Origin: Phycisphaerales bacterium
Lineage (GTDB): Bacteria; Planctomycetota; Phycisphaerae; Phycisphaerales; UBA1924
Reading direction: 5' to 3'
Assembly (NCBI GenBank): GCA_035627955.1
Contig: DASPKU010000002.1
Location: forward strand, 148,277-212,276
DNA: 64,000 nucleotides
Shown here: piece after piece, positions 1 through 9,316 of the stretch
How the letters are laid out: each line of letters starts with the position of its first letter
Position numbering within the stretch: the stretch's first letter is position 1
The notes under the pieces: generated by a model
The model's database searches: none
Told to the model about the DNA's origin: nothing
The model's input: the letters and a program-made list of their open reading frames with translations, nothing else
Translations under genes and position numbers: made by a program

Positions 1-314
1 ACGCCGGGGAGGATGGTGCGCTCGAGGTCTTCAAACACCGCTGACCACGCCTGATCCGCGGGCGCGGCGGCGAGCTGCGGCCAGTCTCCCTCTCCCGATT
101 CATCTGACGGCTCCGCCCCGAGCGAGCCGAGCCCCGACTCCGGTGGCGACTCGGGAAGCCCGCCCTTCACCTCACCCGGCGTCACCCGCGACAGCACCGG
201 CAGCGACTCCACGCGGTCCCAGTAGGCCGCGATCCAGTCGACCATGCGGTGCCCCAGCGCGCGGAACTCCTCGCTGGTCATGTGCGGAACGGGGCTCGAA
301 TCGTCGGGCGTCAT
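1..314 (-). CDS. PLP-dependent decarboxylase (aromatic-L-amino-acid decarboxylase type), N-terminal part
   Basis: Reading the minus strand from the ATG at 314 gives 104 open codons that run off the left edge. The N-terminus carries MTSEEFRALGHRMVDWIA, then YWDRVESLPVLSRVTPGEV, and later a segment ending in TILPGV. This order matches the start of group II PLP decarboxylases (Pfam PF00282: DOPA, tryptophan and related aromatic amino acid decarboxylases). These enzymes remove the carboxyl group of an amino acid to give an amine in the cytoplasm. The PLP lysine lies outside the window, so substrate and activity cannot be judged. An acidic, Ser/Gly-rich insert of about 20 residues precedes the ILPG segment. 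The ATG at 281 (MTSEEF) is an alternative start. The gene is divergent from the helicase gene at 379. Confidence 0.82.
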   Translation of the reverse strand, partial: MTPDDSSPVPHMTSEEFRALGHRMVDWIAAYWDRVESLPVLSRVTPGEVKGGLPESPPESGLGSLGAEPSDESGEGDWPQLAAAPADQAWSAVFEDLERTILPG

Positions 315-327
315 GGGCGTCAGCGTA

Positions 328-351
328 CCCACCGGTGATGAGACCGGTGGG
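328..351. promoter_or_regulatory. Inverted repeat between divergent genes
   Basis: A perfect 9-bp inverted repeat, CCCACCGGT-gatgag-ACCGGTGGG, fills much of the 64-bp gap between the divergent decarboxylase (start 314) and helicase (start 379) genes. It could be an operator or a hairpin in the helicase 5' leader. No regulator gene lies next to it, so the role is unproven. Confidence 0.4.
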
Positions 352-378
352 CAAGGGCGGCTTCGTACACTCCCCGTC

Positions 379-3300
379 ATGAACCCCGCCGGGAACCGGA
401 TTCTTGCCCGTATGCTCGACCGGCTGTTCGCCGCGATCGTCAGCGGGCCGAGCCTCAACTGCCGCCCGCACAGCAGCCGCCAGCGCGTGGACCTGATGCA
501 GCTAGGCAAGCTGGCTGACCGTGAGCCGGCGGCCGCGCTGCACGACCTGCTGTCCGACGGCGCCGCATTCGAGCTCACCTCCCGCCTCAAGCCGCCGGCG
601 CGCCTGGCGACGCAGGTGCGCTTCCGCAAGAAGTCCGAAGGCGAGGGTTCGGAGACGCCTCTGGACCCCTCTGAGTCCGCGGCGCAGAAGGCGTGGACCG
701 AGCAGAACTCGCTGCTGTCCAAGCTCCGGGTGCTCATCGAAGAAGCTCGCACGTACGAGAACGACACGGGCGCGTACGTGCTCAACGTCGGCTACCCGCT
801 GGTGAGCCTGCCACCGGGCGCGAGCTTCGGCAAGCACCAGGGCACGCGCCGAATCCTCGCGCCCATCGCGTTCATCCCGGTGGCGGTGACGCTGAAGGCC
901 GGGGCGAGCGCGGGCGTGCGGGTGGAGTGCAAGTCCGACGAGGTGGACCGCGTCGTTGCGAACGACGCGCTGCTGGCGTGGATCGAGCAGAACACCGGCA
1001 AGAAGGCCGAGACGCTGTTCACCGACGACGAGGGCGTCAACACCTGGCGCGAGATCGCGGAGCTGGTGCGGCACGCGTGCGCGGCCCTGAAGCTCGATGT
1101 CCCGGCGCTGTTCCAGGCGGACACCCTCCCCGCGACCCTGCCGCTGGAGGCGGCGCCGAAGGCGGAGGAGGGCGAGGCGAAGCCCGCGATCATCAACGCG
1201 GCGGTGCTGGGGCTGTTCCCGATGGCCAACCAGGGGCTGCTGCGGGACACGCAGGCGATGCTGGCTGGCGAGAGTGTGCGGGGGCCCGTGGAGAGCTTCC
1301 TGCGCGCGGATGTGTCGCTTGACGCCTCGGTTGCGGAGCAGGCCCCTGAAGAGCCGACGCCCAGAAAGAAGCGGCCGAAGGTCTTTGCCACCGAGCGGCT
1401 GGTCGCGCCGGCGGACCCGTGCCAGGCGCGGGCGGTGGCCCTCGCACGCACGAGCGCCGGGCTCGTCGTGCATGGTCCGCCCGGCACGGGCAAGTCGCAG
1501 ACCATCACGAATATCATCGGCGACCACCTCGCCCGCGGCGAGCGCGTGCTTTTCGTCTGCGAGAAGCGCACGGCCCTCGACGTGGTGGCCAACCGTCTCA
1601 CGGCGTTGGGGCTGGGCTCGCTGTGCGCTGTCGTGCACGACCCGCAGCGCGACCAGCGCGAGCTGTACATGAGCATCCGTGAGCAGCTGGAAACGCTCGC
1701 CGAAGTCAAGACGCACCCCATGGCCGAGCAGCGGGTCGCGAAGATCGACCAGGAGCTGGGCACGCTGCACGCCGAGCTGACCGGGGTGCACGACGCCCTG
1801 TCGCGTGCTCCCGATGGTGAGGAGATGTCGCTGCACGCGCTAGTGGGGCAGTGGCTGGCGCTCACGGCCGAGGGCAGTGCCACCGCGCTCGATGGCCTCG
1901 AGGGCGTGTCGCTGCACGAACTGGAGCCCGTGCTGCCGGTGGTGCGCGAGGCGTTGCAGCGGGCCCTTGATGTGTCGTACCCGACCAACGAGTGGAGCAG
2001 GGCCGCGGGGGTGGAGCTGGCGACTCTGGTGAGCCGGCCGATGGACCACTTCCGCGGGCTGCTCGCGCGGTGCGTGGAGGCCGCGAAGGCAGCCGACGCG
2101 ACCATCGACCCGCGCATCCCGCCGTTCGGGCCCGCGGTTCCGTTGGGTGAGCAGGCCGCGAAACGCGAGCAGCTGCGCGCCGCGCTGACCCACGCCTTCG
2201 CGGAGGCCACGCGCGAGACGCGCACCTACTGGGCGAACATGCCACCTGCTGACGTCGCCGTCAAGCTGCGGCTGGCCAAGGACGCGCGCCCGGCCCTTGA
2301 GACCTTCCGTGCCGGCTCGCCGGACCTCGAGCTGCTCGCGAGCGTGCAGGGCGTGCCGACCGTGGGGGTGCTGTCGCAGCAGATCGGTGCTTTGGAGGCG
2401 TACCTGCCCACCGCTAGCAAGTGGTGGGGGTTCCTCGCGTTCGGAAAGAAAAGTGCCGCGGCGAGGGTTCTGACGCCACTGGGCCTGCCCGTGAACGCCG
2501 CGGCCGCGACGCGGGGGCGCGACTTCCTGACATGGCTGCGGGCGATGCTGATCCTGAACGCTGTCGCGGAACAACTCGAAGGGGTGAGGCAGACACCCAC
2601 GCTGCCCGACCATCTTGCTGTGGAGCGCCGGTTCCAGTCGCACGCGGCGGTCCTGGGCGTGCTGGAGCTGCTCACCGACCCGGCACTGGAGAGCGTCGGG
2701 CCGCTCGTGCGCGAGGCCCTGCGGAAGGATGCCGCGCCGGAGCTCCTGGAAGGGCTGCGGCTCGCGGGGGCGCGGGCGAAGGCGCTGGGGGTGATGGAAG
2801 AAGCGGCGAGCGGCACGGCGATGTTCAGCGGCGAGTGGCTCACGGGCTCGGTCGCCACTTTCCGCGGCGGCGCGGCAGCGGAACCGACGTTCAGCGCGCT
2901 GCTGGCGAGCCTGCGAACTCTCGAGGATGTGCTCCGCATAAGGGAGGCGCTGGCCGGCCTCCCAAAGCCACTGAGCGCGGCCACCGAGTCCCTCATCGCG
3001 GCGTCTACCGACCCCGTCGCGGGCATCCGCGCCCTCGAGCGCGAGGTCACCAGCGCCGAGATCACCCGCCGCCTCGCCGACAACCCCAAGCTCCAGTCCC
3101 TCGACCCCCGGCGCGTGCAGACGCAGTTCGACCGCTACCGAGAGCTCGACGAAGAGAAGCGGCAGAAGGTCCGCGACGCGGTGTTGCACCGCTGGACCGC
3201 CAGGGCCAAGGAGCGGCTGCTGGCGTCAACAGGGTCGCGACTCAGCCCCGAGGGCGCGGACGTGCGACGCCGCCTCACCACCCGCGGTCGGAACGCCATG

Positions 3301-4833
3301 CGCCTGCGCCAGGTGCTCGCCCTGGGTCGCGGCATGGAGCGCGGCGACCCGCTCATGGAGCTGCGCCCCGTGTGGATGGCCAGCCCCGAGACCGTGGCGC
3401 AGATCTTCCCGCGCGAGCAGCTCTTCGATGTGGTCATCTTCGACGAGGCCAGCCAGTGCCGCCTGGAGGAGGCCCTGCCGGTCCTCACGCGCGGCAAGCG
3501 CGTGGTCATCGCCGGCGACCCCAAGCAACTCCCGCCCACGCGCTTCTTCGAGACCACGCTCGCCGTGAGCGAGAACGAGGAGATCGAGAGCGATCAGCAG
3601 CTCTTCGAAGCCCAGCAGAGCGAGGTCGAGGACCTGCTCGGTGCGGCCCTGGGGCTCGACATCCAGCAGAGCTACCTCGACGTCCACTACCGCTCCCGCA
3701 ACAGCGACCTCATCGAGTTCAGCAACGAGCACTTCTACGCGCGCCGTTTGCAGGCGATCCCCGGCCACCCCCGCAACCGCGTGCGCTACGCCCCGCTCAC
3801 GCTCTACCACGTCGGCGGCACGTACGAGGATCGCACCAACGAGCGCGAGGCGGACCGCGTGTGCCAGATCGTCCGCGACCTGCTCAAACGGGCCGACCCG
3901 CCCAGCATCGGCATCGGGTGCTTCAACCTGGCCCAGCGCGACCTGATCCTGGAGAAGCTCGACGAGCTGGCCGCGGCCGACCCGGCGTTCGCCACATCGC
4001 TCGCCAAGGCCCGCGAGCTGCGCCGTAAGGGGGCCTTCGAGGGCCTGTTCGTCAAGAACCTGGAGAACGTGCAGGGCGACGAGCGCGACCACATCATTAT
4101 CAGCACGACCTACGGCCCCGCGCCCGACGGGCGGTTCTACCGCCGCTTCGGACCGCTCGCACAGCCCGGCGGCGGGCGGCGGCTCAACGTGCTCGTCACC
4201 CGCGCCCGCGACGAGGTGCACCTGGTCACGTCGATCCCGCGCGAGGTGTACACCGCGCTCCCGCCCATCCCCCAGGGCCAGCAGCCCGGCGGCGGGTGGC
4301 TGCTGATGTCGTACCTCCTGTACGCCGAGACCCTCGCGGCCAAGTACAGCCTCATCCAGAGGGCCCTCGAGCTCGACGCCGACGCCCGCGAGAACCCCTC
4401 GCCCTCCATCCCGGACCCCAACGTGGAGGTGAAGTCGCCGCAGCCGATGCCGACTGATGAGGTCATCATCGAGAAGACGCGGGCGCCCTCAACCCTCGCC
4501 GCGTCGCTTGCGGGCGCGTTGAAGACAGAGCAGCACGTCGGCTCGATCGTGCACTGGGGCAACGACGGCTTCTGCGTCGATGTGGCCGTCCGCCACCCGC
4601 GCGAGCCCGACGGCGTCACCATCGGCGTCCTCTGCGACACGACGCGGTTCCCGCTCGCGGACGACCCCGTGGAGTGGGACATCTTCCGCACCGACATCCT
4701 CACCGGGCAGGGGTGGAACCTGCTGCGGCTGTGGTCGCCCGTGCTGTTCCGCGATCCGCGGGGCCACCTGGAGGAGATCGCGAGGCGTGCGGACGCGGAG
4801 CTGGCGCGCGGGAATGACAAGAGCGCTGAGTGA
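379..4833 (+). CDS. Large SF1 (DUF4011-type) helicase with Vsr-like C-terminal domain
   Basis: This 1484-residue protein is a superfamily I DNA/RNA helicase. Residues 366-373 are the Walker A motif GPPGTGKS, residues 1018-1026 are VVIFDEASQ (motif II), GDPKQLPP starts at about 1046 (motif III), LENVQGDERD lies at about 1228 (motif V) and RRLNVLVTRAR at about 1267 (motif VI). Between Walker A and motif II lies a long, partly helical insert of about 640 residues. The N-terminus (ARMLDRLFAAIV, then RPHSSRQRVDL) resembles DUF4011 helicases. The last 100 residues follow the Vsr/PD-(D/E)XK layout (GFCVDVAV, GVLCDT, GWNLLRLWS), but the usual ECDG is LCDT, so nuclease activity is uncertain. I chose ATG 379 because the 45 in-frame codons upstream overlap the divergent gene and its promoter. 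Relatives occur in anti-phage islands; here the gene stands alone. Confidence 0.85.
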   Translation: MNPAGNRILARMLDRLFAAIVSGPSLNCRPHSSRQRVDLMQLGKLADREPAAALHDLLSDGAAFELTSRLKPPARLATQVRFRKKSEGEGSETPLDPSESAAQKAWTEQNSLLSKLRVLIEEARTYENDTGAYVLNVGYPLVSLPPGASFGKHQGTRRILAPIAFIPVAVTLKAGASAGVRVECKSDEVDRVVANDALLAWIEQNTGKKAETLFTDDEGVNTWREIAELVRHACAALKLDVPALFQADTLPATLPLEAAPKAEEGEAKPAIINAAVLGLFPMANQGLLRDTQAMLAGESVRGPVESFLRADVSLDASVAEQAPEEPTPRKKRPKVFATERLVAPADPCQARAVALARTSAGLVVHGPPGTGKSQTITNIIGDHLARGERVLFVCEKRTALDVVANRLTALGLGSLCAVVHDPQRDQRELYMSIREQLETLAEVKTHPMAEQRVAKIDQELGTLHAELTGVHDALSRAPDGEEMSLHALVGQWLALTAEGSATALDGLEGVSLHELEPVLPVVREALQRALDVSYPTNEWSRAAGVELATLVSRPMDHFRGLLARCVEAAKAADATIDPRIPPFGPAVPLGEQAAKREQLRAALTHAFAEATRETRTYWANMPPADVAVKLRLAKDARPALETFRAGSPDLELLASVQGVPTVGVLSQQIGALEAYLPTASKWWGFLAFGKKSAAARVLTPLGLPVNAAAATRGRDFLTWLRAMLILNAVAEQLEGVRQTPTLPDHLAVERRFQSHAAVLGVLELLTDPALESVGPLVREALRKDAAPELLEGLRLAGARAKALGVMEEAASGTAMFSGEWLTGSVATFRGGAAAEPTFSALLASLRTLEDVLRIREALAGLPKPLSAATESLIAASTDPVAGIRALEREVTSAEITRRLADNPKLQSLDPRRVQTQFDRYRELDEEKRQKVRDAVLHRWTARAKERLLASTGSRLSPEGADVRRRLTTRGRNAMRLRQVLALGRGMERGDPLMELRPVWMASPETVAQIFPREQLFDVVIFDEASQCRLEEALPVLTRGKRVVIAGDPKQLPPTRFFETTLAVSENEEIESDQQLFEAQQSEVEDLLGAALGLDIQQSYLDVHYRSRNSDLIEFSNEHFYARRLQAIPGHPRNRVRYAPLTLYHVGGTYEDRTNEREADRVCQIVRDLLKRADPPSIGIGCFNLAQRDLILEKLDELAAADPAFATSLAKARELRRKGAFEGLFVKNLENVQGDERDHIIISTTYGPAPDGRFYRRFGPLAQPGGGRRLNVLVTRARDEVHLVTSIPREVYTALPPIPQGQQPGGGWLLMSYLLYAETLAAKYSLIQRALELDADARENPSPSIPDPNVEVKSPQPMPTDEVIIEKTRAPSTLAASLAGALKTEQHVGSIVHWGNDGFCVDVAVRHPREPDGVTIGVLCDTTRFPLADDPVEWDIFRTDILTGQGWNLLRLWSPVLFRDPRGHLEEIARRADAELARGNDKSAE

Positions 4834-4858
4834 GGGACGATACAGGCGCGAAAGTGAA

Positions 4859-4884
4859 CATGCTCACCCAGAGCGGTGAGCATG
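4859..4884. repeat. Hairpin repeat family (i), copy 1; terminator-like
   Basis: A perfect 10-bp stem, CATGCTCACC / GGTGAGCATG, with loop CAGAGC, lies between the convergent helicase and DUF4139 genes. The same loop occurs in the hairpin at 14102, but the stem differs, so the paired structure rather than the sequence is conserved. There is no T-run, but its position fits a bidirectional terminator. Confidence 0.6.
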
Positions 4885-4911
4885 CCACGCCTCTTTCTCA
4901 CTGGTCGCGGG

Positions 4912-6738
4912 TCACTGCATCCCCACCAGCGCCATCTGCTTGTCGTACTCCAGCCGGAAGGTGTACTCCACGCTCGCGGCGGTCGTGCCCACCGCCTGCG
5001 GCGGCACCACGAGGTCCCACCGCAGCACGCCGTCCTTCTTCTGCGTCTTCACGTACTCCTCGGCCTCGCTCAGCGTCTCGCTGACGCGCACCATGGTCAC
5101 GCGGATGTCACTGGCCTGTACGCCGGCCTGCGGGTTCGCCTGCACCTTTGGCAGCAGGTCCAGCAGCCGCACCGGCGCGGGGGCCGCGCCGAAGTTCTCG
5201 AGCGTGAGGCGGTAGGTGAGCTCGACGACGCGGTTGCCGCCCTGGATGGTCTCGGTGCGCTCCACCAGCTCGCGCCCGGCCTTGAGGCTGCTGTCGATGC
5301 CGAACCCAGCCATGAACCGCTCGCCCACAGAGACCGTGGGCAGGGCGCCGCTGCCCACGAAGGCGCCGTCGAGGTAGGCCGTGATGGGACCGGCGAGCAG
5401 CACCATGGTGCTGGTGTTCACCGCCGCGGCCTCGTCGTACACGAAGTCGGTGAGCACGGGCGTGGCGACCTTGGTGAACTCAGCCTTCAGCGGCAGTGCG
5501 GCGATCTGGATGAGCTGCTGGTCGCTGCGGCTGGGCATGCTGGTGCGGCCGGGGATGGTGTAAGTGACGGCGAGCCCCTCCTCGCGCCCCTGACGGGTGG
5601 AACCCGCGCCGCGCTCCACCTTCTGTGCGGAGACCAGGTCGAGCACCGCGATGTTGGCCGCGTAAGTGTTGAGGGCCGACTCGGCGGCGTCCTTCTCGGC
5701 CGCGGGCCCGGCCTTGCCCTGCACGCGCGATTGGGCCACCTGACGCTGCTTGTCCAGCAGCTCGCGCCGGGCGTCGTGATACGCCAGCTGTTGCGCAGGC
5801 TGCGGCGCGTTCGCGGGCGCCGTGAGACCGATGACCATCGACGTGAGCGTGGGCGCCTTGGCCACCAGCGACGGCGTCGCGGTCGAGAGCGTCATGTTCA
5901 CGCCGCTCCAGTCCTCGCCGCTCATCTGCTGGATGTTCGCGTAGTACTCCAGGTTGAGTGTGCGCTCGCCATCACCGGCCGCCGCCCGCATGGTGTACGA
6001 GGGCGCCCAGGTGGCACCGTCCACCAGGTACCGCAGCGTGATCTCCCCGCCCGCGCCGGCCTCGGAACCTACCAGCACCACGGCCTCGTGCACCGTCCGC
6101 GACGACCCCGCCGTGAGCAGGTCCCGCTCGCGCTGGAGCTGTTCGGCCTCACGCGAGAGACGGCGGACTTCGACGCCCAGCGCCGCTTCCTCGTCCCACA
6201 TCTTGCCCCGCTGGGCGCGCATGAAGGTCGCCAGCCGCTCCAGCGTCTCGGCGTTGAGCACGCCGCGGGTCAGCTCGACCGTCGCGGCGGGGGCGATGAA
6301 GTTCTGCAGTGACGCGAGCACGCTGCGGTGCTCGTTGATGAGCTCGATCTTCTTCTGAGCGAAGCCGCGCTGGTCGTTGACCGCCTCCAGCCGCTCCTCC
6401 AGCTTGCGGACCTCCTCGCGGGTGTCCTGCACGACCGGCCGCTGCCGGAACCGCACGCTGCGCACCTTCACGCCGTCACGGCTATCCGCGTGCACGCTCT
6501 CTGGCCTGATGCGGGCGGGCAGGTCGGTGATGATGACCTCGCGTACCGACCCGGCGGCCTCCGCGACACCCTTGGCCGCGGGCACCGCGACGATGCGCGA
6601 GACGAGCGCCTGGCCACGGTAGACGGTGACGGAGTCGATCTGGCCGCGGGTCTCCAGCGGCTGCGGCGCGCCGGCCTGGGCGAGCGCGAGTGCGGGTGTG
6701 AGGACGAGCGCAACAGCGGTGTAACGGGCGAGTCGCAT
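4912..6738 (-). CDS. Exported DUF4139/DUF4140 (mucoidy-inhibitor MuiA-like) protein
   Basis: The protein has 608 residues. It starts at ATG 6738 behind a strong AAGGAG site; upstream in-frame codons were rejected. A signal peptide (MRLARYTAVALVLTPALALAQA) predicts export. Residues ~30-130 look like the DUF4140 N-terminal domain (VTVYRGQALVSR, then VIITDLPARIRPESV). A coiled-coil-like helix follows, then a long DUF4139 beta-rich region (GEITLRYLVDGATWAPSYTM; DWSGVNMTLSTATPSLV; ELTYRLTLENF). This is the domain order of the MuiA family, whose biochemical role is not established. It is the last gene of a minus-strand run with the small membrane protein and the M3 peptidase. Family call is secure, function unknown. 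Confidence 0.85.
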   Translation of the reverse strand: MRLARYTAVALVLTPALALAQAGAPQPLETRGQIDSVTVYRGQALVSRIVAVPAAKGVAEAAGSVREVIITDLPARIRPESVHADSRDGVKVRSVRFRQRPVVQDTREEVRKLEERLEAVNDQRGFAQKKIELINEHRSVLASLQNFIAPAATVELTRGVLNAETLERLATFMRAQRGKMWDEEAALGVEVRRLSREAEQLQRERDLLTAGSSRTVHEAVVLVGSEAGAGGEITLRYLVDGATWAPSYTMRAAAGDGERTLNLEYYANIQQMSGEDWSGVNMTLSTATPSLVAKAPTLTSMVIGLTAPANAPQPAQQLAYHDARRELLDKQRQVAQSRVQGKAGPAAEKDAAESALNTYAANIAVLDLVSAQKVERGAGSTRQGREEGLAVTYTIPGRTSMPSRSDQQLIQIAALPLKAEFTKVATPVLTDFVYDEAAAVNTSTMVLLAGPITAYLDGAFVGSGALPTVSVGERFMAGFGIDSSLKAGRELVERTETIQGGNRVVELTYRLTLENFGAAPAPVRLLDLLPKVQANPQAGVQASDIRVTMVRVSETLSEAEEYVKTQKKDGVLRWDLVVPPQAVGTTAASVEYTFRLEYDKQMALVGMQ

Positions 6739-6814
6739 GGCAGGCTCCTTGTGTCTGCATGAAACTACGCCGGCGAGCCATGAGCGCTCGTAACCAGCAG
6801 GTAACGGCGTGTTC

Positions 6815-7495
6815 CTAGAGACTGTCCCGCACAGGCTCGCGAGCAGCCCGCGGCAGCAGCACTCTCCAGAGCGCCACCGTGACGATGAGCCCAAGCACCA
6901 GAGTGCCGCCAAACCCGACGACGCCGCGGAGGAGGACAACGAGGCCCTCCTCCCACTGGTCGCGTGCGAGATGCACCGGCACGGCGCGCCCATTCACAAT
7001 CGAATACCGGGAGTGCCGTTCGTCGCGTCCGAACGATTGCACGAACGTCACCGTGCCGGGCAAGTCTGAATCGCCCATTCGAATGCCGTTTGGCGATGGG
7101 TTCGCGCTCTTCCTGAGGACCGGCAGGAGCCCCGCAAGCCACACTTGCGGCTCCGCCGGTGGCGTCAGCGTCAGGTCCGCTCGCCGCACGTACACGCCCT
7201 CAGTCTGCACCCACGTCCCGCTCTCCTCGAGCGGGGTCATTGATACGGCGCGGTTCAACTCCCCGACCAGCGTTCCGCCCGGAGCATCGAAGGTCTGGAG
7301 CGGCGCCTGCACCGGGAAGCCGACGATCAGAAACGCCGGGGGCGGCGCTTGTGACGATGACGCTCTCCACTCCACCTTGGGAGGAGGATCGACCCACGCC
7401 TTGCAGCCCTTCGCCAGCAGGAACCACGCGAGCGCCACCAGCACGATGAGTGCCACGCGCCGCAGGTCGCGCCGTTCGTACAGGACCAGGCTCAT
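6815..7495 (-). CDS. Membrane protein with N- and C-terminal transmembrane helices, unknown function
   Basis: The 226-residue protein has one hydrophobic helix near the N-terminus (VALIVLVALAWFLLA) and a second near the C-terminus (GVVGFGGTLVLGLIVTVALW). The roughly 150 residues between them lie on one side of the membrane, probably outside. That middle part contains a segment resembling an SH3-like fold (GTLVGELNRAV, then GTWVQTEGVYVRRADL). Its start codon overlaps the stop of the upstream M3 peptidase as ATGA, so the two genes are probably translationally coupled. I do not recognise a named family. Confidence 0.7.
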   Translation of the reverse strand: MSLVLYERRDLRRVALIVLVALAWFLLAKGCKAWVDPPPKVEWRASSSQAPPPAFLIVGFPVQAPLQTFDAPGGTLVGELNRAVSMTPLEESGTWVQTEGVYVRRADLTLTPPAEPQVWLAGLLPVLRKSANPSPNGIRMGDSDLPGTVTFVQSFGRDERHSRYSIVNGRAVPVHLARDQWEEGLVVLLRGVVGFGGTLVLGLIVTVALWRVLLPRAAREPVRDSL

Positions 7496-9225
7496 TCAGG
7501 CAGCTTATCGAGCTCTACCCGCACGCGCTCCGCGATCCGCTTCACCGCATCGGGCCCGAAGTCGAACGTGAGGCCGCTGGCGCGGAAGAGCTCGGGGAGT
7601 GGGCGGCTGCCGCCCAGCGACAGGCCCTTGATGTACAGCTCCACCGCCGACTTCTCGCCCTTCTCGAGCGAGTGCAGCCACAGCTGCAGCGCACCGAGCC
7701 GGGCGATGCCGTACTCGATGTAGTAGAAGGGGTGGCTGAAGAGGTGCAGCTGACGCTGCCAGATCCAGCGGCGGTACTTCTCAAGGCCCGTCCAGTCGAT
7801 TCGGCTGCCGAACCGCTCGTCGAGTCCGAGCCAGAACGTCGCCCGCTCCTCGCGGGTGTGCTTGGGGTTGCCGTACACCCACAGCTGGAACGCGTCGATC
7901 TGGGCAATCCACGGCAGCAGCAGCAGCGAGTGCTTGAGCTGCTCGCGGGCGGCGCGGGCCCAGTCTTCGTCGCTGGCATAGAACGAGCGCCAGTGCGGCA
8001 TGCTCAGCAGCTCCATCGACATGCTCGCCACCTCGGCGAACTCGATGGGGCTGTGCCGGTACTCCACCAGCGGCTCCTCCTCGCACAGCATGCTGTGGAA
8101 CGCGTGCCCCGCCTCGTGCACCATTGTCTCCACGTCCTTGTGCATGCCCGCCGCGTTCATGAAGATGAACGGCCGGCGCGTGCGGTCGCGCATGTACTGG
8201 TACCCGCCCGGGGCCTTGCCCTTGCGGCTGTCCAGGTCCAGGCACGCGCCGTCGCGGGCGCCGCGGGACTCCTCGCCCGTGCCCAGGCGCGCGAACATCT
8301 CGGCCAGGCGCGCGTCAAGCCGACGGAACGTCGCCAGCGACTTGTCCATCAGGTCCTTGCCGCCGTTGAAGGGCTTGAGCGGCCCGCGCCCCTTGGGGTC
8401 AACCCCGAAGTCCCACGGCCGCAGCGCGTCGAGCTTCAGATCGGCCGCGCGCTTCCTGTCGAACTCGCGGACGAGCGGCACGATCGCCTCCTCCACGCCC
8501 GCGTGGAACTGGCGGCACGCCTCGACCCCGTAGTCGAAGCGGTGCTTGCTCTTGAACGCGTAGCCGACGTAATCCTCAAAGCCCGCGTTCCGCCCGACCT
8601 TGGTCCGCAGCGCGACCATCTCCTCGTACACATCGTTGATGGCGGTGACGTCCTGGAAGCGGCGGTCCATGACCGTCCGCCATGCAGCCTCGCGCTTGGC
8701 GCGGTCGGGCAGCTCCTGGTACTTGGCCATTTGCGGGAGCGTCTTCTCCTCGCCCTCAAACTGCACCGACATGGCCCCGGCGATCTGGTCGTACTTCTGG
8801 CTGAGCTTGGCGAGCTCGGTCTCCAGCGGCACGTTCTCCTCGCGGAAAAGCTCGACGTCGGCCTGGGCCGCGCGGAGCAGCACGCCGTAGCGCCCGGCAT
8901 CCAGTGGGAACTTCTTCGCGAGCTCCACCAAGCGCTTGTCGAGCTCAAAGAACAGCGGGGTGAGCCTGGGGGCGACGTTCTCGATGTACGACGCGTAGGC
9001 CTGCTGCGCCGCCTTGCCGTCGGTGTCGCAGCTCATGGAGATGTAGAGGTTGGCCCTGCCCTCGCTGCACGCGGCCGCGAGCTCGCTGCGGTCCAGCAGC
9101 CACGCCTCCAGCTCCTCTGCCGAGCGCACGGGCCGCTCGAGCAGGGCTTTGAACAGCGGCTCGAGGGCGTCAAAGCGGGTCGCGTCGAGGTCGGCCGGAA
9201 CGAGTGTGGTGCTGATGGTGGGCAT
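7492..9225 (-). CDS. M3 family oligoendopeptidase (PepF/thimet-like)
   Basis: The 577-residue protein is a zinc metallopeptidase of family M3, which cleaves short peptides in the cytoplasm. The zinc motif HEAGH sits at residues 370-374, and family-typical context surrounds it (FIFMNAAGMHKDVETMVHEA before, SMLCEEEPLVEY after). The N-terminal two thirds are helical, as in oligoendopeptidase F. No signal peptide is visible. Length is typical for this branch. It overlaps the next gene by four bases (ATGA), forming a two-gene unit with the small membrane protein. Confidence 0.92.
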   Translation of the reverse strand: MPTISTTLVPADLDATRFDALEPLFKALLERPVRSAEELEAWLLDRSELAAACSEGRANLYISMSCDTDGKAAQQAYASYIENVAPRLTPLFFELDKRLVELAKKFPLDAGRYGVLLRAAQADVELFREENVPLETELAKLSQKYDQIAGAMSVQFEGEEKTLPQMAKYQELPDRAKREAAWRTVMDRRFQDVTAINDVYEEMVALRTKVGRNAGFEDYVGYAFKSKHRFDYGVEACRQFHAGVEEAIVPLVREFDRKRAADLKLDALRPWDFGVDPKGRGPLKPFNGGKDLMDKSLATFRRLDARLAEMFARLGTGEESRGARDGACLDLDSRKGKAPGGYQYMRDRTRRPFIFMNAAGMHKDVETMVHEAGHAFHSMLCEEEPLVEYRHSPIEFAEVASMSMELLSMPHWRSFYASDEDWARAAREQLKHSLLLLPWIAQIDAFQLWVYGNPKHTREERATFWLGLDERFGSRIDWTGLEKYRRWIWQRQLHLFSHPFYYIEYGIARLGALQLWLHSLEKGEKSAVELYIKGLSLGGSRPLPELFRASGLTFDFGPDAVKRIAERVRVELDKLPE

Positions 9226-9258
9226 GAACGGATGGTAGCCGGAGGCAAAAACGAGAAA

Positions 9259-9282
9259 GGCCCGGCGGTGGTCCGCCGGGCC
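9259..9282 (-). terminator. Intrinsic terminator of the ClpP-fold gene pair
   Basis: A 10-bp GC stem, GGCCCGGCGG / CCGCCGGGCC, with loop TGGT lies 35 bases downstream of the stop of the minus-strand gene ending at 9317. On the minus strand it is followed by TTTCTCGTTTTTGCC, the classic arrangement for Rho-independent termination. Confidence 0.8.
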
Positions 9283-9316
9283 CTCAGTTTCAGTGGTCTC
9301 GATGGTGGTCAGCGCC

